A stretch of DNA of 64,000 nucleotides from Chlorella sorokiniana (Eukaryota; Chlorophyta; Trebouxiophyceae; Chlorellales; Chlorellaceae). The stretch spans positions 2,294,001 through 2,358,000 of the forward strand of contig CP084611.1 of NCBI GenBank assembly GCA_025917655.1. Reading direction: 5' to 3'. Both the position numbers and the translations under genes were made by a program. Below the pieces are notes generated by a model. The model saw only the letters and a program-made list of their open reading frames with translations. It had not been told where the DNA came from and searched no databases. Position 1 is the first letter of the stretch; each line of letters begins with the position of its first letter. Of the stretch, positions 11,757-23,200 are shown one piece after another.

Positions 11757-13250
11757 TCAACTACCAGTGTGGCCCTCCAGCAAGCGCACCAGCTGGCGCT
11801 TGGCGGCCGCCGCATCAAAGCCCTCCTTCACAGCAGCAATGCGGTCCAGCAGGTGCTGCAGCTCTGCAGCACACGCCTCCGCCACCTGGCCCTGCTCTGG
11901 CCGCCAGCCCCGCCATGGCGTCTGCTCCAGCGTGGCGTAAAAGGCAGGCACAAACGGGTGCTGGCAAAGGTAGGCCCAGGGCTTGGAGGTGTAGGGGACC
12001 TGGCAGCACAAGGATGGGGCTTGACAGGGACGGAGAGCAGTGCTGCACACTAACGCACAAGTTATGGCCCAGGCACAGGCTTGTATGACCCGTCCCCAGC
12101 GGGCCCTCACCCAGTCATTTAGGAAGGCTGACGGCGTCACTGATGGGGGGCCTGTGAAGTGGACCACCGCGGATGCTTCTCAAACTGCTGCAGCGCCTCG
12201 TGGCTGGCAAACAGCGATTGGCTGCCAGGCTCGCTTTTCAGGCGGAAGCGCGCGTACGTTCCAATGCCCTGCGCATTCCAGCGCAGGGGCAGCTCCAGCC
12301 AGCCAGGGCCGGCTGCAGGGCTCTCTGGTCCCCCAGCGAGCCTGCCTGCCAGCAGGTTGAGCACATCCTGGTCGTGGAAGCGCAGCCTGGGGCCGGGCGC
12401 CGACAGATGCTCCGCCAACATGCCAGCAATGGCGGCAGCTGCGTCCCGCAACTTCTGCAGTCGGTGCGTGCTGGAGGTGCTTGTGTTCGGGGACCAGTGG
12501 CTCAATGCAGGTGCGCAGGCAGAAACAGGAGGCATGCAGCGCCCCACCTGGAGGTCAAGCACCAGCAGGCCGGCGTTGAAGTATGCCCTGCCAGCTGGCC
12601 AGCCACACTCGCCAAGCCGCGCATGTCCGCAAGGATGGCCGACATCGCGGGCAGCAGCCAGCAGGCAACCTGCGCTGCGTCCCCCAAGAACCAGCCTAGG
12701 CCTGATGGTGACTGATGGTGAGCCCCGACAGCGGGGGCGGCGCAGCAGCGTGTGGATGCAAGCTGCCTGAAGGGCTCACCCTGCAGGTCCAAGCCCAGCA
12801 GCGGCTGCATGCTTGTGAGCGCCAGCATGTCGCAGTCCATGTAGAGGACGCGCATGAGCCGCGGCGGCAGCAGGTGTGCGAGCGCGAGCTTGAACCAGCA
12901 GGCCGAGGCAGCGTAGCTGTCGCTTGCATGGCTGTTCCAGGGTGAGGGCAGGAGGCCATGCCGCTGCAGCTCCCATTCCGTGGCCTGCGTCATCATTATC
13001 CAGCAGACATTGGCCACCTGCACACTTGCTGGAGAGGCTGAGCTGTGAAGCTGTAAATGCAGGCATTGTGGGTACAGCTGGGCACCTCGTTCGTTCTCCT
13101 CCTGTCTTCCTCGCTCAGCCCCGCATCAATCACATTAATGATGGGCAGGGGATGGGTGTGCTGCACTATTGAACGCAGTGTGGCTGCCAGACCTTGCGCA
13201 TAACGTCCATTGGCAATCAGAACTATCGGAGTGGTGCATTGCGAGTCCAT
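11757..13250 (-). CDS. family 8 (GT8, glycogenin/LgtC-like) glycosyltransferase
   Basis: Minus-strand exons: 13250-13086, 13017-12780, 12669-12111, 11999-11757. GT8 hallmarks appear in order: TPIVLIANGRYAQGLAATLR, the Mn/UDP-sugar DxD motif in RVLYMDCDMLAL, AAARDVG, RAYFNAGLLVLDL, HDQDVLN, and the closing VHFTGPP...SKPW motif. This identifies a retaining transferase using a nucleotide sugar; the acceptor is unknown. No membrane segment or signal peptide is visible with the ATG at 13250, so a missed upstream exon could add one. One indel near 12168 breaks the frame; an extra C restores KHPAVVHFTGP. A segment near 12500-12545 between LDLQ and SPNTSTSS reads through but may be an intron. Confidence 0.82.
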
Positions 13251-13391
13251 TGGAGAGAAAATTGCTGGAGGTGCGTTTGCGTGTGTTCCAGCATTGAGCT
13301 GCACGTGTACTGCAACGTGTTGGCTGTGATGGAGGTTAGTTCTCACTCAGGAGGCGAATAGTCTTTTGCTCGTGTGGCCCAAGAACCAATC
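13251..13391. promoter_or_regulatory. 141-bp divergent promoter, GT8 / GT2
   Basis: Only 141 bp lie between the start codons of two outward-facing glycosyltransferase genes. Both 5' UTRs and core promoters must fit here or overlap, which favours joint expression. No TATA-like element is obvious. Confidence 0.45.
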
Positions 13392-16109
13392 ATGGACTCG
13401 TTGTGCATCCTGCTGCCCATCCGCTTGCAAGGCCAGGATTCCTTGGAGAAATGCGTGCACAGGCTCTGTGACCTAGGCGCGAACCTGCTACCCGTCCGTG
13501 CAGGCCAGCCTCCCTGCAAGTATCAGTCTGCTTGGGAGTGGATGAGGACGATGAACTGCTTTCAAGTGCAGTTGATGACCTGAGGGGATGCTTCCCCACT
13601 GCGCTGGCGTCATCGGTGTGCGTCTTTGGTGCCGGCAGCCTGAAAGCCCAGCGCGAGCGCTGCAGCGGCGCTGCCCCGCTCTGCTGGATGTGGACCGAGC
13701 TCGCTGTTGCTGCTTGCCAGCGACACTCTCCCAGCTGGATTCTGCTGCTGGGCGATGATGTGGAGGTGCAGCCGGCGGGCTGGCCATACGTGCTGGCAGG
13801 CAAGTGGGCAGGGGTGCCTGCTGCTCTCCCCTGCTCGGCGCCATCAATCCCTTGGACCTCCACACGGTTTACCCCTCTTCTTTCATGCAGACTTTCTGCG
13901 AACTCGCCCCCACTTACGCTGTGCCGTGCTGCTGGATGTTGCCGATCCTGGCTTTCCATCCTTTCCAGTCATAGCTGTCGGCCACCTGCGGGTGGGGCAG
14001 CACGCAGCTGCCACATACCTGCTGCCGCCCTGCCAAACCCGAAAGGTCCACTCTCTGCTGGCTGTGCTTGTCGCAGACCTTTGGCCGCATGCTGCCAGCA
14101 GAACTGAAGAACCAGGGTGGGGACCCCCTCCTGTACGAGCTGTACCGCTCCTTTGGCCTTGCCGACATCTGTCCCTCCGTCACAGCAGCAAACATGCACG
14201 GTGCTCACGCTGGCCTGCACTGGCTCTGAAGGGCTGGAGTTGCTGCAAGGGGCAAATGCAAACAACCGGTGCTGCCTGCGCAGGAGGCCCTCAAGGCGCC
14301 ATCTTCCCACGTCCGGACGGCGGTTCCAGCGAGCCACGCTACAGGCGTCGCCCCCTGCCGACACAGCAGTGGCGTGACCTGCTGGAGGGCTGGCGGAACA
14401 TACTGGCCAGGAGGGAGGGGCTGCAGCGGCGCCTGCAGGTGGCAGTGGCAGTACCATCGTACCGCCTCAACACCTCAGCCCTGAGCGCCATCCTGGAGCG
14501 CAGCAACGCCACCGCCATCCCGGGCGCCGACGTGCGGGTGCTGCTGTGTGTCGACAACCCGCGGTGCCCACCCGCCGCGCTGGATTGGCTGCGACAGCAG
14601 CAGCTCAGCCGCCTGGATGGCCTGCGTGTGCACCGCCACGCCACCAACCAGGCGCGCATGGTGCCTCACTCCAGTCAGCGCCCTCACTTGTCCTGGCATT
14701 GACCGATGTTGTGCATTCAGGCCCCCTGCTGATGGTCCCCGAGGCAGCAACTCCACCCTGACAGCCCAGTGCCACACACCCCTGTGCAGGGTGCTGCCGC
14801 CGCCCGCAACACGCTGCTGGAGGAAGGCGCCGCCTGCGACCTCATCATCTTCTTTGATGACGACGTGCTGCCCGCCCCCGACTGCGTGGCCGCCTACGTT
14901 GCCGCCCTGCGTGCCCACCCAGACGCCGCCGGCTTTGCGGGTGCGGCAGGCACGGCGCTGTGGCGCTCTGGCCCTCAGCTGATTTGGTGGGTGGAAAGTG
15001 GGAAGGGTTGAGCCTGCCCATCGCGTCTCCCTTCCGTTGCTGCAGGGCCGACCTGGCTGGAGCGCCGCGCCCGGGAGCTGCTGCCCTGCGCCATACACAT
15101 GTCCGGTGCGGCCCAGGCTGACCCATCGAGCAGTGCGTGCCCTGGGCTGCACCCCACACCCCCTTGGCGGTGTCTAGCTCATTGCCTCTACCACCGCCTG
15201 CCTGCAGACGTTTCGTTTTTCTGGGAGGCGCCCGCAAGCAGCCAGCTGGGGCCCCATGTGCCGTGGGCTGTCACTGCCAACATGGCTGTGCGCCCAACCG
15301 CCGCCCGCTTCCGGCCCGGCTTCCCAACCACGGGTGAGGTGGAGCGCCGCACGGCTCCACCCTGCGTGCCCTGCCTCGCTCCCTCCCCTTTTCTCAGGCC
15401 AGCCTTGTGCTGTGAGCAGGCGGCGGCGAGGACGTGGACTTCTGCATCCAGCTGGGCGCGTCGCTGGTGGCTGTGCCTGCTGCGGCGGCACACCACCCCT
15501 GGTGGCCTGAACGCCGTCCCAAGGTGCTGAGCAGCGCTGCTACTCTGGAACAGGGCTGGCCTGTGTGCCTGTGGCCAGCCTCCTGGGTGCCCCCTCGCGC
15601 CGCAGGCGTACATGCGGTTCTGGGGGTGGGCGGCGGGCGACGGACGCCTCATCCAGCTGTGGCCGCAGCTGAGCTACCGCCGCGCGCCCACCCCGGCGGA
15701 GCTCTGCCTGCTCCTGGCAGCGCTGGCTCCCGCCCAGCTGGCCCTGGGAGCGGCATCCCCGGGCGGCGTGGTCGCGGGCCTGCTGGCCATGCTGGCCGCT
15801 GACCTGGTGCTGACCGTGCTGCGCAACTGCTGCCTGGCTGCCCGCCGCGCCCAGCACCCGTGCGCGTGGTGGCTGCGCCCGCTGGCCGCGGCAGAGGCCT
15901 GGCTGGTCGTCACGTTCTCAGAGGCGGGCCGCATGGTGGGGCACCTGAGGCGTGGCAGCTGGGGCGGCTTGGCCCGCAGCTTCGACTGGTTCTGTGGCGG
16001 GCAGCCTGCAGTGGTTGCGGAGGAGCGGCGCCGCGCGGCTGCACGCATGGCCTGCTGCCTGGTGGCCCTGGCGGCATGGATGCTGCTGGCTGGCAGCCCC
16101 CATTCATGA
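13392..16109 (+). CDS. large GT2-like glycosyltransferase with two nucleotide-sugar domains and a C-terminal membrane region
   Basis: Exons: 13392-13799, 13891-13991, 14077-14200, 14284-14660, 14790-14986, 15046-15105, 15208-15333, 15420-15523, 15606-16109. The N-terminal domain has MDSLCILLPIR, VSVCLGVDEDDELL and the acidic motif WILLLGDDVEVQPAGW. A second, better GT2 domain begins at VAVAVPSYRLNTSALSAI and contains GAAAARNTLLEEG and the DxD motif DLIIFFDDDVLPAPDCVA. After GGEDVDFCIQLGASL and RFWGWAAGDGRLIQL the C-terminus has hydrophobic stretches that could anchor it in a membrane, probably the Golgi. The first intron has a GC donor (cag|gcaagt). Indels near 13513 (missing C) and 15054 (extra G) are needed to join conserved frames. 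The sugar product is unknown. Confidence 0.72.
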
Positions 16110-16268
16110 GCTCGCTCAGCTCGTACATGCTGGATGGAGGCTTGCCGCCCCGCCTGCTGCGCAGCACACCCAAGCGCCCTTTGACTTGCATGTTTGACGC
16201 AGGGTTGAGTCTACTTTTGCACAGGCCAGTACTGCAGAAAATCACACCTCAATCAACCAGCAGCAGTT

Positions 16269-16273
16269 TGTAA
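16269..16273 (+). terminator. TGTAA poly(A) signal of the GT2 gene
   Basis: It lies 160 nt downstream of the stop at 16109. Confidence 0.5.
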
Positions 16274-16334
16274 AGCCAGGACGTGCCAAGCTGAAGGCAT
16301 GAAATATCGCGGCAAACAAGCCAGTCGCATCAAA

Positions 16335-16339
16335 TTACA
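16335..16339 (-). terminator. TGTAA poly(A) signal of FLVB
   Basis: It reads TTACA on the plus strand, about 120 nt after the proposed FLVB stop. It supports the 3' end chosen for that gene. Confidence 0.5.
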
Positions 16340-16460
16340 AGGCAGCGGCAGTCAGGTTGTTGTTGCTGCGGGGGGGCCAGGAAGCCATTCATTGCCGAGT
16401 GCAGCCACCAGGGTCCTTGCGCCAGCAGGCCTCAGGAAGCATCCGAGCAGCGCGGCCAGC

Positions 16461-19400
16461 TCACTGCATGGAGGCGGGGGCAGGCGCCGGGCGTGAGGCC
16501 GAGGGGAGCCTCGCAACGCAACTGTGAACGGGGTCTGGCAAAGGACGGATTGCTTGCCCCACAGGTGACAATGCCCACCTGCAGGCACAGCCTAACCCAC
16601 CAGCCCCCGCCTGCCCTCCCCCTACCACCCAACCCATCAATACCCCCCCTGCAGGGCGCGCTCACGTAGTAGTTGGCCACCACGCGTCGGTGCACCGCCG
16701 TCTTCTTCTGCGGCTGCGCCACCTCCCCCTCCACCACCTCCGCGTACACCACCCAGTGGTCGGGGTCTCCAGGCGGGAGCGGATGACGCACTCCATGTGG
16801 GCGATGCTGGCGCCGATGACGGGGCAGCCGTTGCCCTTGGCCGGGTACCACTCGATGCCCTCAAAGCGGTCGGCGCCGGGGGAAGCGCTGCAGGGGGCAC
16901 CGGGGGTCGGCACACGGCCTGCCAAGCTGCGTGCAGGGGCCCAGGCCCGCGCGCGAGCAGCCGCCCTACAGCCGCCCTAGCTGTCGTCCCGCAGCCGCCC
17001 CGCTGCCACACCTGGAGGAAGTGCTTCATGGTGGCGCTGTACTCGCCCTCCCCCAGGCAGTTGAGCACGAAGCAGTCGCCCACCTGCGCGGACATGGCGG
17101 GGGCAGGGTGGGGGGCAGCAGTAGGGGCAGGGCTGACAAGCAGGCTCATGCTGGCGGAGGGGCGAGCATCCCGGGGGACTGCGCCACACGTGCCTCAGGC
17201 ACAGGCCCCCCGCTCCTGTTCCCCCTGCTACCCCAGCAGTTCAAGCCGCCGTCACCCGCCTGCATCAGCGACTCGATGGCGCGGTCCTTGGCCACCGCGA
17301 TGGTCAGCCCCAGCGGCTCAAACGACGCCTGGCTGACCCAGGAGGCCACCATGGCGGACTTGGCGTTGGTGTGGGCGGCGGTGACGATGTAGAGGCCACC
17401 CGACACGCGGGCCAGCGCCTTGGCCACGTCGGGGCACATGGCGGCCTTGGTGCGCGCGATGACGTCCTTGGCCGCCAGCGCCTGCGCCAGGTCGGTGCCC
17501 GCCTCCTCGTACAGCTGCGCCGGGAACGGGGGCGGGTGGGCGGGTTCTGTGTGTGTGTGTGCGCGGGGGAACAAGCGCGCCCAGGAGGGCGGCGGTGCGA
17601 GGCCCAGCAGGGGGCCGCGGCGGCTGGTGCGTCCAGCATGTCCGCCCTTGCTCGGCCTCCTGGCGGCGGCCTGGCCCCCACACCCTTCTCCCCTCCCGCT
17701 GCACCTGGTAGACTGCCTCGGTGGGGTCCTCTCTCACGCGCAGCGCCGCCATCAGCGGCTCCACCCCCGCCTGCACAAAGCTGGCCACCAGGCTGTCCAC
17801 CGGCTCGTCCCGCCCGCCGTAGCTCTCCGCCACCAGCACCCGCTGCTTGGGCTTGACGGCGGAGAGCAGCGTGGACAGCGCCTTGCGCGCCTCCTGCGAC
17901 TCGCCGGGCGGCGCCATGACCACCACCCCCGCGCTGCGCCCCACCGCCTCCACCAGCTCCTGCGGGTCGGCGGACAGCAGGTCGGCCATCTCGGTGGCCA
18001 CGCCCGCCTTGGTGATGCCGCGCGCCAGTTGCTGCGGGGAGGGTGGGGGGTGGGGGGAGGGGGGGCAGCGGGCTCAGGCCAGGCAGCGAGGTGGCGCGGA
18101 CGACCCGCCCAGAAGGAGCCAGCACGCCGGGTTCGGTTGCCAATCCCCCAGTGGGGCCCCCTGCCCGTCGAGCCGGCGCCGCACCTGCGACAGGCGGTCC
18201 GAGTAGCCGTAGTCGGCGGCGTAGAGGACGAGGACGGAGGCGGAGGCCTTGGCCACCGCCTTGCTCCACGCCTCGTACCGCCCCACCATCTCGGGCACGT
18301 TGAAGCGCAGCAGCGGGCCGTGGCCGTTGGCGACCACCGAGTAGGGCAGGTCCTTGACCTTGCGCAGCGCGGTGGTCACTGCGGGGCGAGGGGGCAGGGT
18401 GTGCGGCGGCATGGGTGCAGGCGCGGCAGCCAGCGCGGCCGGGTGAGGATGACTGCATGGGCCGCCCCCACACACACGCACCCGACTTGGCGTTGGGCAG
18501 CATGAGGCAGTCGTAGTAGAAGCGGTAGTGCGGCTCCAGGGGGCCAGCTCGCTGTCGTAGGGGTCGTCGGAGCAGTAGTGCATGCCAAAGGCGTCGCAGG
18601 TGTACATGACGCGCGTGGCGTGGTCGTACGAGAACATGGTGTCGGGCCAGTGCAGGTTGGGGGCCATCACAAACTCCAGCACGTGGCCGCCGCCCAGGTC
18701 GATCTTGTCGCCGCCCTTCACCGCCTGCTGCTTGAAGTCGGTGTGCATGAAGTTGGAGAGGAAGGCCAGGCAGACCTGCATGCGGCAGCGGGGGTGCGGG
18801 TGGCGCCGCCGTACCGCAGGGCGGCTGCTGCCCAGCAGGCAGCCCAGCGCAGCGCAGCGGAGCACACCGGCCCCCCCCGCCCTGAAAACTCGTGCCATGC
18901 CAGCACCTCGTTTGCCGCCCGCCCCCTCCCCCCCCCCCCCCCCCCGCCCCGCCCACCTTGCTGCCCACCACCACCGCCTCCGGGAACTCCTGCACCACGT
19001 CCTTGACCAGCCCCGAGTGGTCGGGCTCGGTGTGGCTGACCAGCACGTAGTCGATGGAGCGCCCCGCGCCGCCAGCTCCTCCCGCAGCGTCGCCATCCAC
19101 AGGCCCCGGAACTTCTCGTGGCTCGCGTCCACCAGCGCCGTCTTGTCGGCGCCAAAGATCAGGTAGCTGCAGCAGGTTGGCAAAGGCGCAGCTCCGGCGT
19201 CAGCACGGTTGCAGTGTGCGGAGGCGCCAGGAAACCCAGCGGTCAGGGGGCGTGGCACGCATGGGAAACCTTGGCTGGTGGGCATGCCCCACAAGGCACG
19301 TGTCACGGGTCCACCACGCGCGATGAGAACGGCATGCAATCCCCGGCATGGGCTCAAAGCTGCCAGCACCGGCATCATGTCCTTGGTGTTGCCCCCAACC

Positions 19401-19936
19401 CCCTCCCAGGTGGCGCTCACGAGTTGTAGGTGGTCCCCTCCTGCAGCGCAAACTCGATGTCAAAGCGGTCGCGGTCCCAGTCGAGGAGCGGATGGTGATG
19501 GTGTCGGGGGCGACGTCCGCCACCAGCGTCTGCAGCCGCTTGCCGTTCCACATCTCGATGGCCGACAGCTTGTGGGGGGCCTCCGCGGAGGCCTGGCAGG
19601 GGAGCGTGGGTGGGGGAGGTGCCTTGGAAGGAGCGCTGGCTGGCGGCCCGCGCCCGCTGATGCAGGAGGGGCCGGCGACGGCAGCTGAACAAGCTTGAGT
19701 CCCCATTAGGAAAACATGGCGCTATCCCGTCGACATAACTTTCTGGGTCTCACCAGGGGTTCGGCTTCCGCCACAGCAGCCACGTGCAGGCGCTGGTGCA
19801 GGCGGCGGCGCTGCTGGCGGGCCGCAAGGCGTGCAGGCGCTGTGAGTGCAGCGGCAGCCGTCTGCCGGCCCTTGCAGGCGCTGGGCCCGCTCAGGCTGGC
19901 AGCCCGGCACACAGGCGCCGCGACTGTGGCGGCCAT
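16461..19936 (-). CDS. FLVB: chloroplast flavodiiron protein B (canonical di-iron site)
   Basis: Minus-strand exons: 19936-19754, 19592-19421, 19166-18957, 18775-18482, 18378-18185, 18031-17705, 17514-17260, 17083-17012, 16887-16666, and a proposed stop-only exon at 16463-16461. After an Ala/Arg-rich transit peptide come three domains. The lactamase-like domain carries the ligand motif SHTEPDHSGLVKDV plus APNLHWPDTMFSYD and YTCDAFGMHYC. The flavodoxin domain has VLVLYAADYGYSDRLSQ and VVVMAPPGE. The flavin-reductase domain has ASWVSQASFEPLGLTIAVAK. The intact H-x-E-x-D-H set marks it as the Flv3/FLVB type. With FLVA it reduces O2 to water using electrons from photosystem I. Intron 7 needs a GC donor. 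Indels near 19482, 19058, 18543, 16884 and 16766 interrupt the frame. Confidence 0.9.
18928..18945. repeat. C18 homopolymer in FLVB intron 3
   Basis: An uninterrupted run of about 18 C lies just inside the intron after the VVVGSK exon. Its exact length is unreliable given the indel pattern of the window. Confidence 0.8.
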
Positions 19937-20244
19937 TGCGGGAAGGGCTGGTGAGACGCTGTTGCTGGCTAGCCCTCGCACTACTTTGCAGCACTCGACA
20001 CTTTGAAATGGAAACGAAACTCTGGCGATGCAGCGTTGCCACGATCAGCGCCCACGTCCCGTATCCGCGCTCGGCCTAGGACACCTCAGCCAGAATTCAC
20101 TCTCACGTAGATAGCGGCTCCACGGGCTTGTTTGTGATCGTACCAAGACATCGCTACCCTCGTCACGCCTGCAAGCGCCCACGGAAAGGAGGGAGATAAA
20201 GCCACCCGGTGCTTGCGCCAAGAGCCCAAACACTGCTCTGTGGC
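19937..20244. promoter_or_regulatory. bidirectional FLVB/FLVA promoter
   Basis: These 308 bp separate the ATGs of two genes whose products work as a hetero-oligomer. ACGT cores occur near 20052 (in CCACGTCC) and 20104 (in TCACGTAG); such cores are common in plant light-responsive elements, but their use here is inference. A GATAAAG near 20192 lies about 50 bp before the FLVA start. Confidence 0.55.
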
Positions 20245-23200
20245 ATGAATCACATATCAGTGTGCAGCTCAAAGGCGCCGCCAGCGGCAACAGTGCCCAG
20301 CGCCCTGCTGCCTGCACCCCGCCTGACCGCGGCTGGTGGGCGGTGTGGCAGCGCGTTTGGCAGCAGGCGAAGGGCAGCCCTGCAGCCCTGCCGTCCGCAA
20401 CCGATTGTTGCCAGCGCCAGCCAGGCTGCAGTGGAGTCCCCAGCGTCGCCTCAGGTATGCGGCACTGACTGGGTTGCGTACGCTGCAAGCCGTGCCCTCC
20501 CCTCCGCGCCTTCCGCCGGCCCTTTCAGTGCCCACCTCTGGCGTGTCTGCAAGGGCCATGCCACCCATCCATTTCTCCTGGTGTTGGCGTGGCATATCTT
20601 TCATGATCATCGTGTGCAAGGAACTGCTGGTTCAAGTTTCATACAATCTTCTAAGCGTCCCTTTGTATCTGTTGCCACCCCCGCCCCCTTCCCGTGCAGC
20701 CGCCCGCCCCTCCCCCTGAGGTCAAGTATGCCGCCGACGTCTCGGTGCTGCCAGTAAGCGGGCGGGTGGATGTGGTGCAGGTGATCTGCCGCGAGCGCCT
20801 GCCTGAGGTGGAGTTCAACCAGCGGCACGGCACCACCAGCAACGCGTACCTGCTCAAGGTGTGGGCGCGTGGTGGGTGGGGGCCCAGTGTCGGGCGGCCT
20901 GCGGCATCGCAGATCGGACACCCGCTGCCGCGCACCTGCTCCTGGCAGCCGGGCTCAGCTGCCGCACTGCGTCCCTTGCTGCCGCACACCAACCCTCGCT
21001 GACTGGCCGGCTTCCACAGGCGCCCTCACCCCTCCACATTCACCCACCTCATGCCTGCTGCACGCGCGCCGCCCTCCCCCGCGTGCACCGCAGGGCGCGT
21101 CTGGCGCGTATGAGGCCCTCATCGACGTCCCCTCCCGCGTGTTCGACGCCGACTTCCCGGCCAGCTGCGCGCGCTGGGCGCCGCCGCCAGCCTGCGCAGC
21201 GTGGTCATCACGCGCCTCACGCCCGAGCGCCTGCCCGTGCTGGCGGCGGTGCTGGAGGCGGCGCGCAAGGAGGGCCTGCAGCTGCTGCTCAGCAACCCCG
21301 CGCTGCAGCTGCTGAACGAGCGCGCGGGCGCCGACGAGGCGCTGGCCAGCGCGCTGCGCGGGGTGCGGGTGGAGGCGATCAACCGCGGCAGCGAGCTGCA
21401 GCTGGGGGGCGGCGGCAAGCCGCTGCGCTTTGTGCCCATCCCCACACCCCGCTGGCCAGACCTGGTGGCCGTCTACTCCGAGGATGGTGAGGGGGGGGGG
21501 GGAGGGGCCGAGGGGCGCATGTTGCGGGGCAGGCCGCAGGCGCTGGGCTGGTCCAGTCAGTGGCGGCCGCAGCAAGGTGACCATAGGGATACTGGGGGGC
21601 TCAGAAGAAGCAACATCGGCGCCTTGGCCCCCTCCCGCCTCATCCCCAGACAACATCCTGTTCAGCTCCAACTTCTTCTCCGCCCACACCGCGGAGGCGG
21701 GCGCGGGCAACGCCTCTGACGACGCCGGCTGGTCCGCCTTCGCCGGCGACTGGGCCAACTACTACGACTGCATGCTGGCGCCTGTGGCCCGCCAGGCCGC
21801 CACCGCCCTGGACCGCCTCAACATCAACGCCATGCGCTCCCCGCGGGCGGCGCGCTGTCCCAGGCGCTGGCGCCGCTGCGCCGGCTGGCCGCGCTGGTGC
21901 ACGAGCTGACGCTGGGGGCTGACGACGGCGTGGCGGAGCCGCTGGCGGTGGCCGCCATCGCGCCCATGCACGGCCCCGTGGTGCGGCGATGCCTCACGGA
22001 GCTGGTGGGCAGGTGAGGTGGTGACGAGGGCAAGGCGGGGGAGGATGGAGAACACAGCACGTGCGTGCAGGGCGGCTGCCTCTTCGAGCACCGCACCGCA
22101 AGCTTGCAGGTGATCGAAAAGGCTGCCCTCCCTTGCGCCGCCCCCTCCCCCTGCAGGTATGCCGACTGGACGGCGGCGCAGGTTCAGGCTGCGGGGGAGG
22201 CGTGCGTGGCGGTGCTGTACGCGTCTGCCTACGGCAACACCGCCAGCCTGGCGCAGGCCATCAGCCGCGGCGTGACCAAGGCGGGGGTGGGCGTGGAGAC
22301 GCTCAACCTGGAGCAGTGCGGGCAGGAGGAGCTGGAGGCGGCGCTCGACCGCTGCTCCGGATTCGTGCTGGGCAGCCCCACCCTGGGAGGGCACATGCCC
22401 ACGCAGGCGAGTGTGTGTGTGTGTGTGTGTTCACAGCTGCACTGGGCACATGTGGCAGACCAGGACAGACCGCTGAACCCCGCGTTGGCGCCCACCCGCA
22501 GGTCCAGACAGCCCTGGGCACCATCATCCAAAACTCCAACGCCCGCCAGGTGCCCTGCTCCGTGTTTGGCAGCTTTGGGTGGAGCGGAGAGGCGGTGGAC
22601 ATGATGGAGCGGCGGCTCAAGGTGTGGCCTGTGTGTGTCGGGAGGGCCCACGGGGCAGCCCCGCCCCGCAGCGCAGCCCACGCGCTGCTCCCAACATGCG
22701 GCTGCGGCCCTGCTCAGGCATCCCCCCCCGCCCCCTCCCCCCCACCTCCCAGGACGCCGGCTTCCGCTTCGCCTTTGACCCGGTGCGCTGCAAGTTCAAG
22801 CCCACGGAGCAGACGCTGCATGTGTGCGAGGAGTCGGGGCTGGACCTGGCTCAGGAGATCAGGCGGGCGCAGAAGCGGCGCGAGCGCGTGGCGGCTGCCA
22901 AGCTGTCGGGTGGGAGGCGGCGCTGCGTGTGGCTGCTGGCCGCGAGGCAGGCTGGGGTCTGCATGCAGCAGGCGGGTCGCCTGCCTGCACTTGCCCACAT
23001 GCCGCCGGCGTGCTGCGCGCCCGCTTGCAGCCACCGAGATGGCTTCGGGCAAGGCGCTGGCGCTGGGGCGCGTGGTGGGCTCGCTGTGCGTGCTGACGGG
23101 GCGGGACGGCGACGCGCGCGGCGCCATGCTGGCCTCCTGGGTCAGCCAGGCCTCGTTTGCGCCGCCGGGGCTGACGGTGGCGGTGAAGCGCGACCGCGCC

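Larger units (their letters stand above)
16110..16460. other. convergent 3' region with two poly(A) signals
   Basis: The sequence separates the stops of the GT2 gene and FLVB. It holds one TGTAA per strand, at 16269-16273 (+) and 16335-16339 (-), so each transcript runs past the other's signal. No gene is seen. Confidence 0.5.

Noticed and set aside
12560-12620. Apparent frameshift before the GT8 motif YFNAG
   Set aside because: Placing the intron donor at gtgagcc (12779) and the acceptor before 12669 gives a continuous frame with AAARDVG and RAYFNAG, so no indel is needed.
19200-19706. Alternative FLVB start at 19706 (MGTQACSAAV)
   Set aside because: It falls inside an intron with a good gtgaga donor. 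The upstream exon supplies a better transit peptide and joins in phase to SAEAPHKLSAIEMWNG.
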